64,000 nt of DNA, taken from positions 17,561 through 81,560 of the forward strand of contig SVTP01000005.1 in assembly GCA_015063725.1 (NCBI GenBank), read 5' to 3'. Positions 1-8,838 of this stretch are shown here, piece by piece. Under the pieces are notes generated by a model. The model saw nothing but the letters and a program-made list of their open reading frames with translations, was not told the origin of the DNA and made no database searches. Position 1 is the stretch's first letter; each line of letters begins with the position of its first letter. Position numbers and translations under genes: made by a program. This DNA is from Oscillospiraceae bacterium. GTDB taxonomy: Bacteria; Bacillota; Clostridia; Oscillospirales; CAG-272.

Positions 1-3000
1 AGGACGGTACGGTCTGCTTTTTGCCGCTGACCTTGGTGATCTCCTTTTGGGAGTGACCGTCGTACTTGGTTGCCAGCAGATCGGCAAACATTTGAGATGC
101 AATCATCAAATTGTCAGTATTCTGGTTTACAATACCGTACATTGCCTGTCTGTAGATCTCGCTTTCGGGATCGATCAGACCTCTCTCCTCAAGCACGTCA
201 AGTGCTGTGCGGATCTGGTTGGATCTCTTTTCTGCAAGCGTGCTGCCAAGCTCAACTGTTTCCAGATTGAACTCCTGACGCTTACGGGTAATTTCTGCAT
301 TGATGGTGTTAACATAACGAAGGAGCTCGGTTGTGGGATCCTTGTCGTCGTTGTATGCTGCCAGGAATGCAAAGCTGGTGTGGCGGCCTACGTAGTAGAA
401 GCCGGGGTAGTTTTCAATTGCAAGCAGGTTATCAAATTGCTTTTCTACCTCAACCAATTCATCGGCGGTCCAAGGCATGCTCTTGAGTGCCTCTCTGTTT
501 GCCGTTGCGTGCTTTGCAGATTCACCCATGATAGCAACCATTTCGTTTGCGTAGGTGGTTTGTGCTTCAGCACCGGTGTACCACTTCATGTACTCCCAAG
601 CGTCCTCGACGTGCTTTGCACCGCTGACCATAACCAGCGCGGAAGAGCCCGAAAGTGTATGGTTATCGATGGAGCCGTCAGCTTTGAGCGTACCGGGAAC
701 AGGAACGAAGGTCCAGCAACCGTCAAGCTCGGTAGCAAATACCTTGAGCTGGTTGTAAAGACCTGTGTAACCGGAAAGCAGAATGGGCATTTCACCCGTT
801 CTGAAACGGTTTGCACCGCTGTAGTCATAGGGGAAGGAATACTGTGTGAACATGTTACACATTTTGTTGAATGCGAAGAGAGCAACCTCGGAGTCGAGGT
901 TAATTCTCATACCCTCGTCAGCCCAGATACTGCCGCCACTCTGATAGAGGAAAGGCATGTAGTCTGCACCAACACCGATCTCCATGTTGTTAGATTGCAG
1001 CTTGGACTGTGCTACGTAGAGGTCATCCCACGTTTTGGGAATCTCGATTCCAATTTCGTTCAGAATATCCAAACGCAGGAACATCATCGAGAAGGATTGC
1101 GACTCGGGCAAGCCGTAGTAGTGCATATCGTCGTCGGCATCGGGAACACGGAATACCGTCAGCGCCGCTTCGTTGAAGTTGGCAAGAACTTCCTTGAATT
1201 TTCTTGCCGCTTCTTCCGGAGTGTCGCCTTCTTCATATTCCATATTTTCAATTTCCATCAACGCTCCGCGAATTGCGTAGTTGATAACCGTATCGTCACC
1301 AAGTCCGTGGTAGACGTCAGGCCCCATACCCGCCAGAATGGAAGGCAAGAGCGTGCCGCCGTTAACCAGCTTGAGGTTTACGGCAATACCGTTCTTTTGG
1401 GTAAAGCCGTTAACGGTCATGTTACGGACAACGTTTGCCTGGTCACGACCGGAGGGCAACCATACAACAACGATAGAGGGATCCTTATCGTAGTTTTGAG
1501 TGGTACCCATGCTGTTGTAGTCACGGAAGAAGGTCCAGAAGAAACTCTTGATTTCGTGAACAAACGCTTGGAAGAAGTTAGGCGTTGCCTTGGGCGCTTC
1601 CTCGGTTGCGGGTTGGATCATCATGTAGTCGATCTGCAACGGTTGCGTCTTAACGTCGCCAAGGAAGGTACCGATACCACCGGAGTATGCCTTGAAATTC
1701 TTCAAGCCGGAGGCAATACCCTCACCGCCACGAACAACCATCTTGCCGATGAGGTCAACAAGCTTATCGCAGGTACCGGTATATGTGGAGGATACGCCTG
1801 CACCGTCACGCAGGAAGTCGGAGAGGTTTTGGATCGCCTCTTTTTCCGCAAACAGAACATCCAGCGTATCGGGGAGCATGCGGTAGAAGTTATAGTCACG
1901 GTAAGCGTCGGGTGTAGGACCTGTATACTGAACGATGCTGAGGTATGCGTCATTCAGTGCATTCAGGATACGCTCGATCTCACGGACGGTGGAACTCATC
2001 GTACCAAACGTAACCTTGAGATTGATGGTATAAACAACACCTGCTTCAAAGTAGAGCTGATAGCTTTGATTATCCAGTCTACCCGTGGAGCTCAGCTTGG
2101 TCACTTGCCAATCGGAGCTGTAATCGTAACGCAGGCCGGATGCCTCGGAGAACGGCAGACCGTTATAATAACCTGCAGTGTTTTTGAATGTTGCGAGATA
2201 GTTCTCTTCGGTATAATTAGTAGTAATTGTCAGCGCACGGCTGGTGTACATACCGTCAAGATAGCTCTGCTTGAATCTTGTGTAAATATCATACCAACCG
2301 GAGCTATCTACTGAGAACTTGTATTCTACCCACTGACCGGGGGTTGCCCACTTTTCACCGCCGATGGTGTTGAGCAGCTGAACGCTGGGGTCAACGGGAG
2401 AGGTGAGTGCGGATGCACGGTCCTCAACGGGGTATACAACGTTGGAGGAAGTTCTGGTCGGGTTTTCAGCTTCGATCTTGATCACGCTGGTTCCCTGTGC
2501 ATCGCTGATGCCCATAGCCTTGAGCTTTTCGCGATATACCGCATAGGTGTCGGCTGCCTTGTAGGGCAGGAGCGTAAGAGTCGAGAGAGCCATGGGCTCG
2601 TTAACACCTTCCAAAGTGATGCGAACTGTGCCGGTCGTTTCATCGGGGGTTAAAACAAAGCCGAAGTATTCGCTATCATAGGTTTCGGTCTTGCCCTCTG
2701 CGTTGGTCAGGTTGTAGGAGTGTGTATAACCGTCGCTATCGCTGATGACGTAGCGTCTCCATTCGGGAGCCTGCAGCTGTGTGGGACGGATCTCGTTGTT
2801 GTTGAAGTCCAACGTGAAGAAACGGAGTCCATACTCATTGATAAAGTCGCTGAGCTTTTCCGTAAGGAATACAGGTTGGTGGAACGTGATGTAGGAGTTG
2901 TCAGCAGCAACCTCGTAAATGGGAGCACCGGATGTGCCGGAACCTGTACTAGGTACGTATCCTGCAGCCTCTGCCTTGGCAACGATGTCGGCAAGATTAT

Positions 3001-3781
3001 CCTTTTTGCCCAAGGTATACCTAGCACCCAGATCGTCTCTGGAATTTGCGTTATCAGAGCCGCTTCCCTGTGAGTACATACCCCAAACCTTGGAGAAGGA
3101 GAGGATGTATGCTTCGGAAAATGCAGGCTTGCCGTTGATGTAGAACTCGCGCTCGATGGGCGTAGATCTTGCTTCGATGGGATAGTAATCCAAACCGATG
3201 CTGGCAAGCGTTGCGGCAGTGATATTGTAGCTGGCAAGATTCAGAGTCCAGGTCATGGCACCTCTGCCGGGTGTACGGACAGCGACTTTCTTTTGTTGAT
3301 CCATGCCGTACTCGTCGACATAAGCAAGGTCGTCACGGTCGTAGCCTGCTTCCTCTGCTGCCTCAAGGGTTGCAAAACGGCGAGTAACCGCGCGCCAGCG
3401 GCCGTCATCCAATTGGTAGTGATCCTCTTCTGCTACCTCAAGAGGGATGTCTTCCTCGTCCTCGTAGAATTGGTCACCCAAAACAAGCATCTCCCACACG
3501 CCGTCGGTGGCGGTGATAACGATGTTGCTCCAAGTGTACTTCCAGTTCTTGGTCAACTCGATTGAGATCTCATCAGAGAGTCTCTGTGCGGATGCATAGT
3601 ACAAGTTTTGATACTCGGCGTAGGAAATCAGATCCAACGTCTCCTTGTAGTCTGCAATGGTTTTGTCCGTAAGGTTGTCGTGCTTAATCTCCTGTGCACC
3701 AACAACGATTGCGGTACTACTCACAAGACACAGCAGTGCCAAAGCTAAACAAAGCAGTCTTGTGAAAGTCTTGTTTCTCAT
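1..3781 (-). CDS. Large extracellular solute-binding protein (family 1-like), partial; C-terminus runs off the left edge
   Basis: Manual translation of the minus strand from ATG at 3781 (MRNKTFTRLLCLALALLCLVSSTAIVVGAQ...) stays open to position 1. Signal peptide, then a C-terminal half with SBP-type sequence (VVWLPSGRDQANVVRNMTVNGFTQKNGIAVNLKLVNGGTLLPSILAGMGPDVY...). Not in the ORF track because no stop lies in the window. Confidence 0.8.
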   Translation of the reverse strand, partial: MRNKTFTRLLCLALALLCLVSSTAIVVGAQEIKHDNLTDKTIADYKETLDLISYAEYQNLYYASAQRLSDEISIELTKNWKYTWSNIVITATDGVWEMLVLGDQFYEDEEDIPLEVAEEDHYQLDDGRWRAVTRRFATLEAAEEAGYDRDDLAYVDEYGMDQQKKVAVRTPGRGAMTWTLNLASYNITAATLASIGLDYYPIEARSTPIEREFYINGKPAFSEAYILSFSKVWGMYSQGSGSDNANSRDDLGARYTLGKKDNLADIVAKAEAAGYVPSTGSGTSGAPIYEVAADNSYITFHQPVFLTEKLSDFINEYGLRFFTLDFNNNEIRPTQLQAPEWRRYVISDSDGYTHSYNLTNAEGKTETYDSEYFGFVLTPDETTGTVRITLEGVNEPMALSTLTLLPYKAADTYAVYREKLKAMGISDAQGTSVIKIEAENPTRTSSNVVYPVEDRASALTSPVDPSVQLLNTIGGEKWATPGQWVEYKFSVDSSGWYDIYTRFKQSYLDGMYTSRALTITTNYTEENYLATFKNTAGYYNGLPFSEASGLRYDYSSDWQVTKLSSTGRLDNQSYQLYFEAGVVYTINLKVTFGTMSSTVREIERILNALNDAYLSIVQYTGPTPDAYRDYNFYRMLPDTLDVLFAEKEAIQNLSDFLRDGAGVSSTYTGTCDKLVDLIGKMVVRGGEGIASGLKNFKAYSGGIGTFLGDVKTQPLQIDYMMIQPATEEAPKATPNFFQAFVHEIKSFFWTFFRDYNSMGTTQNYDKDPSIVVVWLPSGRDQANVVRNMTVNGFTQKNGIAVNLKLVNGGTLLPSILAGMGPDVYHGLGDDTVINYAIRGALMEIENMEYEEGDTPEEAARKFKEVLANFNEAALTVFRVPDADDDMHYYGLPESQSFSMMFLRLDILNEIGIEIPKTWDDLYVAQSKLQSNNMEIGVGADYMPFLYQSGGSIWADEGMRINLDSEVALFAFNKMCNMFTQYSFPYDYSGANRFRTGEMPILLSGYTGLYNQLKVFATELDGCWTFVPVPGTLKADGSIDNHTLSGSSALVMVSGAKHVEDAWEYMKWYTGAEAQTTYANEMVAIMGESAKHATANREALKSMPWTADELVEVEKQFDNLLAIENYPGFYYVGRHTSFAFLAAYNDDKDPTTELLRYVNTINAEITRKRQEFNLETVELGSTLAEKRSNQIRTALDVLEERGLIDPESEIYRQAMYGIVNQNTDNLMIASQMFADLLATKYDGHSQKEITKVSGKKQTVPS

Positions 3782-3996
3782 GCGCGTTTCCTCCTGAAAG
3801 AAATTAACACTTTTTGCCCGGGCTTGTTTTCGTTTGCTCCGCTTGGGTGCTCGCAAATCACTTTTGGCGGTTGGGCTTCGCCGGCGGGCGCGCGCACGTA
3901 AAGGGCGGCTCCACGAGATGCACTCTCGCCAACGGTTCAAACAAACTCCACCAAACGGGCAAATTTGGACAGAGTTCTCCCAAATATATATATAAT

Positions 3997-4025
3997 ATAA
4001 TAACACAATTCGTTTTGGATGTCAA
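3997..4025 (-). promoter_or_regulatory. Sigma-A-type promoter for the minus-strand solute-binding protein gene
   Basis: Minus strand TTGACA-17 nt-TATTAT, about 215 nt upstream of the ATG. Confidence 0.6.
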
Positions 4026-4506
4026 GAAAAAACTGTTTTGAAAAAAGTCTCCTTTGTTGCAAAAGCTCCCCAAAATTCACGCGATGGACAAAACGTCTTT
4101 TCAAAAAGTTTACAATTCCAAACACACTTTTTTCATCATCTGTGGTTAAATTTGAGGATTGTAAACAAAATTTACCCATTTTAACCGCTTCGGTGCGCCA
4201 AAACAGGGGTTTTTGTGCATATTTTTGTCTATTTTTACGCAACAAAAACCGTTTTTTGAGATATGGTAAATTTTATTTACCTATTTTTGAAGAATTCCAG
4301 AAAATGAGAAAAAGCGGACAGACATACTGACATTTGTTAGGATTGCACAATTTTTTCTTTTGAATTTCTACATATTTATGAAAAGGCAAAATCTCAAAAA
4401 AAGACGTTTCTTCGCTCTGATTTCAAACCTCGCATCCCCAAAATCAAACCTTTTTGAAAAATGCGAAAAGACGAACGAGATTCCTTCTCTTTGCGAAACA
4501 AAGAAA

Positions 4507-4547
4507 AGCCCCTTGCAAGCGCTCCAAGGTGAGACGTTGCAAGGGAC
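4507..4547 (-). terminator. Rho-independent terminator downstream of the sufC/sufB-D pair
   Basis: Minus strand AGTCCCTTGCAACG...CGCTTGCAAGGGGCTTTTCTTT hairpin just past the stop at 4563. Confidence 0.7.
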
Positions 4548-4562
4548 TTTTTGTCCTTTTAT

Positions 4563-5483
4563 TTACTTCAAAAATCCGTTGACGATGTGCTCCTCGGCTT
4601 CTGCCTCGGTCAGTCCCAAGGTCATCAGCTTGATGAGCTGCTCGCCTGCGATCTTGCCGATGGCCGCCTCGTGAATGAGGGACGCATCGACGTGGTTCGC
4701 CTCGATCTGCGGCAGGGCAATGACCTGTGCATCACCCATGATGATAGCGTCGCACTCGGTGTGCCCCGAACAACGGTTATTTCCGTTGACGTGGGACAAA
4801 AAGCTCTGTCGGCTCTTGTCTTTTGCAACCGAACGGGAGATAACGTGAGTGGCGCTTCCCTCTCCGTTGAGGTCGACCGTAAAGTTGGTCTCGGCAAATT
4901 GCGTGCCGTGCGTCATGATCTTCTCACGCACGATCAAGGTAGCTCCCTCGTCAAGGGTTGCGGTGGTATCTCTGCGAGTGGAGTCCACACCCTTGATCTG
5001 CGCGGTTTCCATCTCCATGTAGCTGTTTTTACCAAGGACCGCAACAGTTGTGGGGTTCATCACGCGCTTGCCCGTTCCTTCACCCTGACCGTAATGCTTT
5101 TCGACGTACTTGACACGCGCACCCTCATCCAGATAGAAGGCGTGGATGCCACTGTGCTCGCTCTCGTCGCTGCCGCTGTTGTGAATTCCACAGCCTGCTA
5201 CGATGGTAACGTCGCAGTCGGCGCCGATGTGGAAATCGTTATATACCAGCTCTTTGAGCCCCGACTGTGCAAGCAGGACGGGGATGTGTAAGCTCTCGTT
5301 TTTGGTGCCGGGCTTGACGTAGATATCAATGCCCTGTTTGTCTGTTTTTGCAACAATGGTGATGTTTTCGGAGTCGTTTTTACCATACAGGTTGCCGTTA
5401 ATGCGCAAGGAGTAAGCACCCTGCGGCACGTCATGCAGGTCTGCTACCTGCTCAAGCAGCTTTTTTTGAATAGCGTCCATCAT
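4563..5483 (-). CDS. Short SufB/SufD-family Fe-S cluster assembly scaffold
   Basis: 306 aa, beta-helix SufBD-like (HIGADCDVTIVAGCGIHNSGSDESEHSGIHAFYLDEGARVKYVEKHYGQGEG...); start abuts the SufC-like ORF. Confidence 0.85.
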   Translation of the reverse strand: MMDAIQKKLLEQVADLHDVPQGAYSLRINGNLYGKNDSENITIVAKTDKQGIDIYVKPGTKNESLHIPVLLAQSGLKELVYNDFHIGADCDVTIVAGCGIHNSGSDESEHSGIHAFYLDEGARVKYVEKHYGQGEGTGKRVMNPTTVAVLGKNSYMEMETAQIKGVDSTRRDTTATLDEGATLIVREKIMTHGTQFAETNFTVDLNGEGSATHVISRSVAKDKSRQSFLSHVNGNNRCSGHTECDAIIMGDAQVIALPQIEANHVDASLIHEAAIGKIAGEQLIKLMTLGLTEAEAEEHIVNGFLK

Positions 5484-6199
5484 TATTTACGCACCTCCTC
5501 AAAAAAGCGGCATGCCACCTGTGCGCCCAAAAGCTCGGGCAAAATCTCGTTTTTGGTACCGTAAGCGGCAACACGTCCGTCTGCAATGACAATGATCTTG
5601 TCGGCGATGTCGAGAATGCGCTCCTGGTGCGAGATAATGAGGATGGTACCCTTGGTTTTTTCATACATGTTGCGAAAAACCTGGATCAGGTTGTTAAAGC
5701 TCCACAGGTCGATTCCCGCCTCGGGCTCGTCGAAAACAGAGAGCTTTGTGCCGCGTGCGTTGATCATTGCGATCTCGATTCTCTTGAGCTCGCCGCCCGA
5801 AAGAGAGCCGTCAACCTCGCGGTTCACATAGTCCTTGGCGCACAGTCCAACCTCGGAAAGATGGGTGCACGCCTCGGCAACAGAGATGTTCTTGCCGGAT
5901 GCGATGGAGATGAGCTCCTTGACGGTGATGCCCTTAAAGCGCACGGGCTGCTGGAAGGCAAAGCTGATGCCCGCCTTGGCTCGCTCGGTGATGGAAAGGC
6001 CGGTGATGTCAACGCCATCCAAAAGGATCTGTCCGGCACAGGGGGTATAGATACCTGCGATCAGCTTTGCCATGGTGGATTTTCCGCTTCCGTTCGGACC
6101 GGTCACCGCCACAAAGCGATCATCAATCTTCAGACTTACGTCGCGCAGGATGTATTTGCCCTCCGGCGTTTGGTAAGATACGTTTTTGAATTCTAACAT
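5483..6199 (-). CDS. sufC: SufC-family Fe-S assembly ATPase
   Basis: Walker A GPNGSGKSTMAKLIAG, signature LSGGELKRIEIA, Walker B SVFDEPEAGIDL (SufC-like). Confidence 0.88.
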   Translation of the reverse strand: MLEFKNVSYQTPEGKYILRDVSLKIDDRFVAVTGPNGSGKSTMAKLIAGIYTPCAGQILLDGVDITGLSITERAKAGISFAFQQPVRFKGITVKELISIASGKNISVAEACTHLSEVGLCAKDYVNREVDGSLSGGELKRIEIAMINARGTKLSVFDEPEAGIDLWSFNNLIQVFRNMYEKTKGTILIISHQERILDIADKIIVIADGRVAAYGTKNEILPELLGAQVACRFFEEVRK

Positions 6200-6412
6200 T
6201 TATATTTCCTTTGTTTTTCTTAAATTTTAGTTTATCATATTATTGTATCTTCTTTCGTGCAAAATTGCAATACTATGACAGAATTTTGGATGTTAACTTT
6301 TTATGAACAAATAAAGAAAAAGGGCGTTTTCATGGTATAATTGGCTCAAAAGAGCCTTTTTTCGCCCCTTTTCAGTTTATTTTTTAAAACAAGAATTAGA
6401 ATTGTTCTATTT

Positions 6413-7198
6413 TTAGATGGGTTTTAAAGAGATTTCTCCTGTGTGTAAGCGGATCAACTCTCCGTTCTCGGCGCGGATCAAAAGAGCGCCGTCCGCATCA
6501 ATAGACTCGGCAAATCCCTCGCGAGAAGTCCCTTTGCTCACCCATGCCACACGCTTGCCAAGCACACAGGAATGTGCACGGTAGTCATCAAGCCACTCGC
6601 GCCCGGTTGGATTTTGCAGATAGAGAGCAATTTCACGATAGATCTGAGCGATCAGCTCTGCTACATCAACTTGCGCGCCGAGCGAGCCTGCAATCTCTGC
6701 CAGCTCCTCGGGAAAATCAGCAGTATTCAGGTTGATGCCAATGCCCACGATAACGTGTGTGCTCTCGCCGCTACTGACCGCTTCGGTAAGAATACCGCAG
6801 ATCTTTTTATCATTGTAGTAAAGATCGTTCACCCACTTAATCTGTGCCTGTACGCCCGCAAGGGCTTTGATGGCACGCATAACGGCAACCGATGCCGCCG
6901 ACGTAATGGCAACCGCATCGTAAAGTGGTGTGGTGAGCGTGTGCAGGATGCTGAAGTAAGCACCCGTTGCCAAGGGCGAGTAAAAGCTGCGCCCCATACG
7001 CCCTCTGCCCGCAGTTTGCGTGTGTGCTACAAGGAGTGCATCGCCAAAAAAGCCGTCCGTCACCATTCGCTTGGCTTCGGTGTTGGTAGAATCGATTTCG
7101 TCAAACACGTGCACCGAAACGCCCTCAAATTGCGCTCCAAGTGCGCAAATCAACGCGTTTTTGCACACACGTGGTGCGTTTTTGCAGTTTTTTGACAT
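6413..7198 (-). CDS. birA: Biotin--[acetyl-CoA-carboxylase] ligase
   Basis: DEIDSTNTEAKRM, AGRGRMGRSFYSP, IKWVNDLYYNDKKICGILTE motifs. Confidence 0.9.
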   Translation of the reverse strand: MSKNCKNAPRVCKNALICALGAQFEGVSVHVFDEIDSTNTEAKRMVTDGFFGDALLVAHTQTAGRGRMGRSFYSPLATGAYFSILHTLTTPLYDAVAITSAASVAVMRAIKALAGVQAQIKWVNDLYYNDKKICGILTEAVSSGESTHVIVGIGINLNTADFPEELAEIAGSLGAQVDVAELIAQIYREIALYLQNPTGREWLDDYRAHSCVLGKRVAWVSKGTSREGFAESIDADGALLIRAENGELIRLHTGEISLKPI

Positions 7199-7252
7199 AT
7201 ACTCACTCCCCTTTCATGGGTTTTTAAATACTTCTTTATAAGGATGTTTTTT

Positions 7253-7906
7253 ATGGATATTTCTGTTTTGTTTGAGGACGCGCACATCCTCGTGGTTGTA
7301 AAGCCGCCCATGCTTGTTTGCGAGTCGACCGCCAAAAAGGACGGTCTTGCAGACCTACTTTTGGAGCGTACAGGCGGCTATATTGGCACCGTTCATCGAC
7401 TGGATCGCGGCGTTGGCGGCGTGATGGTATATGCTAAGACACCGGCAGCGGCGGCAAAGCTTTCGGCAGCCGTTGCGGCGCGAGAGCTGAAAAAGGAATA
7501 CCTCACCGTCGTTCGCGGCACACCCGATCCCGAGGTGGGAGAGATGCGCGACTTGCTCTTTCATGACCGCAGGCAAAACAAGACCTTTGTGGTCGAACGT
7601 CAGCGCGCAGGAGTAAAGGAAGCGTTTTTGGAGTATGACACGGTCGACCGCCTGACATCGGCGCGCGGTGAGGAATGTTCGCTTGTGCACGTTCTGTTGC
7701 ACACGGGAAGAACGCATCAGATACGCGTACAGTTCGCGTCGCGCGGACACACGCTGCTGGGAGACGGCAAATACGGAGCACGCGGAGACAACAGACCGAT
7801 TGCTCTGTTTGCAAAGCGGTTGACGTTTTTGCACCCCGTAACGCGAAAAAAGATGGAATTTGAAGCAGAGTGGGATGCGTTGGGTGAAATTTTAATGCAA
7901 AGGTGA
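7253..7906 (+). CDS. RluA-family pseudouridine synthase
   Basis: VHRLDRGVGGVMVYAKT catalytic motif, LHTGRTHQIRVQFASRGHTLLGDGKYG. Start 7253 preferred (AAGGA 8 nt upstream); alternative start 7244. Confidence 0.9.
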   Translation: MDISVLFEDAHILVVVKPPMLVCESTAKKDGLADLLLERTGGYIGTVHRLDRGVGGVMVYAKTPAAAAKLSAAVAARELKKEYLTVVRGTPDPEVGEMRDLLFHDRRQNKTFVVERQRAGVKEAFLEYDTVDRLTSARGEECSLVHVLLHTGRTHQIRVQFASRGHTLLGDGKYGARGDNRPIALFAKRLTFLHPVTRKKMEFEAEWDALGEILMQR

Positions 7907-7911
7907 TTTTT

Positions 7912-7951
7912 GGGTTGCCGAGCAAACGCTCGGCAACCCAGTTTCTTTTTT
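7912..7951 (+). terminator. Rho-independent terminator after the RluA-family gene
   Basis: GGGTTGCCGAGCAAACGCTCGGCAACCC followed by a T-rich tail. Confidence 0.8.
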
Positions 7952-7973
7952 AAACTTTAGTGAACCTGTAAGA

Positions 7974-8098
7974 GAAGTTTTCGTCCACCTTTTCCAAAAG
8001 GTGGCGGGGTGGAGGGGCGGCGCCCCCCATTTTGGCGCTTTTCTTTTTTGATAACTTTTTTCTTTTGCGCCTACTTCGTCAAAAGAAAAAAGTGGCTA
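7974..8098. repeat. Dispersed intergenic repeat, copy 1
   Basis: About 125 bp (AGTTTTCGTCCACCTTTTCCAAAAGGTGGCGGGGTGGAGGGGCGGCGCCCCCC...AAAAAAGTGGCTA) closely matches the reverse complement of 26141-26266. Confidence 0.85.
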
Positions 8099-8129
8099 AT
8101 ACATTTCCGTGAATAAACCTTCCATCCAC

Positions 8130-8837
8130 TTATCTGGAACATTCAAGGATTTGTTCCAATTTTTCCAATTTATCCATTTTCATCGGCGGTGTTCCCTCAA
8201 GCGGAAACGGAGTGTTCAGGGACTTGTATTTTTCAAGACATAAATTTTTAAACGGTAACAGCTCTACTTTTTTGATACAACTATATCCTTTTATCAGGTC
8301 CGCAAGGCGCAAAATGTCCTCCTCGCTATCGTTGATGCCGGGAACCACCACGTGACGGATCCATACGTCCTTTTGCAGTTCCTCAAGGCGATCCAAAAAC
8401 GCCAAAGTTTGCGCCAAACTGCCACCTGTGTAGCGTTTATAGTCCTCCTCTGTGGTCATTTTGATGTCCAAGAGAAAGAGATCGGCAGCCTCCATCAGCC
8501 GCTCGGCGGCAGGTGTCAGGGGGGCTCCGCAGGTGTCAACGGCAACATGCAAGCCCTCTTTTTGCAAGAGTTTTGTCACCTCGGTAACGAACTCCGCTTG
8601 GAGTAGCGGCTCGCCGCCCGAAAAGGTCACGCCTCCTTTTTTGATAAAGGAATAAAAGCGCACCAGTCGCACGGCAAGAGAGGCAGCATCGGTGAGTTGG
8701 CTCTCCTCGCGCGCCCATGTGTCGGGGTTGTGACAGTAGACGCAACGCAAGGGACACCCCGACAGAAAGACAACCGAGCGCACGCCCGGCCCGTCGACCG
8801 TACCGAGGGATTGCAAGCTATGTACGTAGCCCTTCAT
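8130..8837 (-). CDS. pflA: Pyruvate formate-lyase activating enzyme (radical SAM)
   Basis: MKGYVHSLQSLGTVDGPGVRSVVFLSGCPLRCVYCHNPDTW with CxxxCxxC; immediately downstream of pflB. Confidence 0.93.
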   Translation of the reverse strand: MKGYVHSLQSLGTVDGPGVRSVVFLSGCPLRCVYCHNPDTWAREESQLTDAASLAVRLVRFYSFIKKGGVTFSGGEPLLQAEFVTEVTKLLQKEGLHVAVDTCGAPLTPAAERLMEAADLFLLDIKMTTEEDYKRYTGGSLAQTLAFLDRLEELQKDVWIRHVVVPGINDSEEDILRLADLIKGYSCIKKVELLPFKNLCLEKYKSLNTPFPLEGTPPMKMDKLEKLEQILECSR

Positions 8838-8838
8838 G

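Noticed and set aside
47-2314. 755-aa plus-strand ORF at the left edge
   Set aside because: Antisense to the partial solute-binding protein gene, whose signal peptide and SBP-like sequence are convincing.
3950-4560. Small ORFs of 75-104 aa in the AT-rich intergenic region
   Set aside because: Overlapping on both strands, no RBS or recognisable sequence; low-complexity AT-rich DNA.
6343-6362. GGCTCAAAAGAGCCTTTTTTC plus-strand terminator
   Set aside because: No plus-strand gene lies upstream and the stem is very short; probably not a functional terminator.
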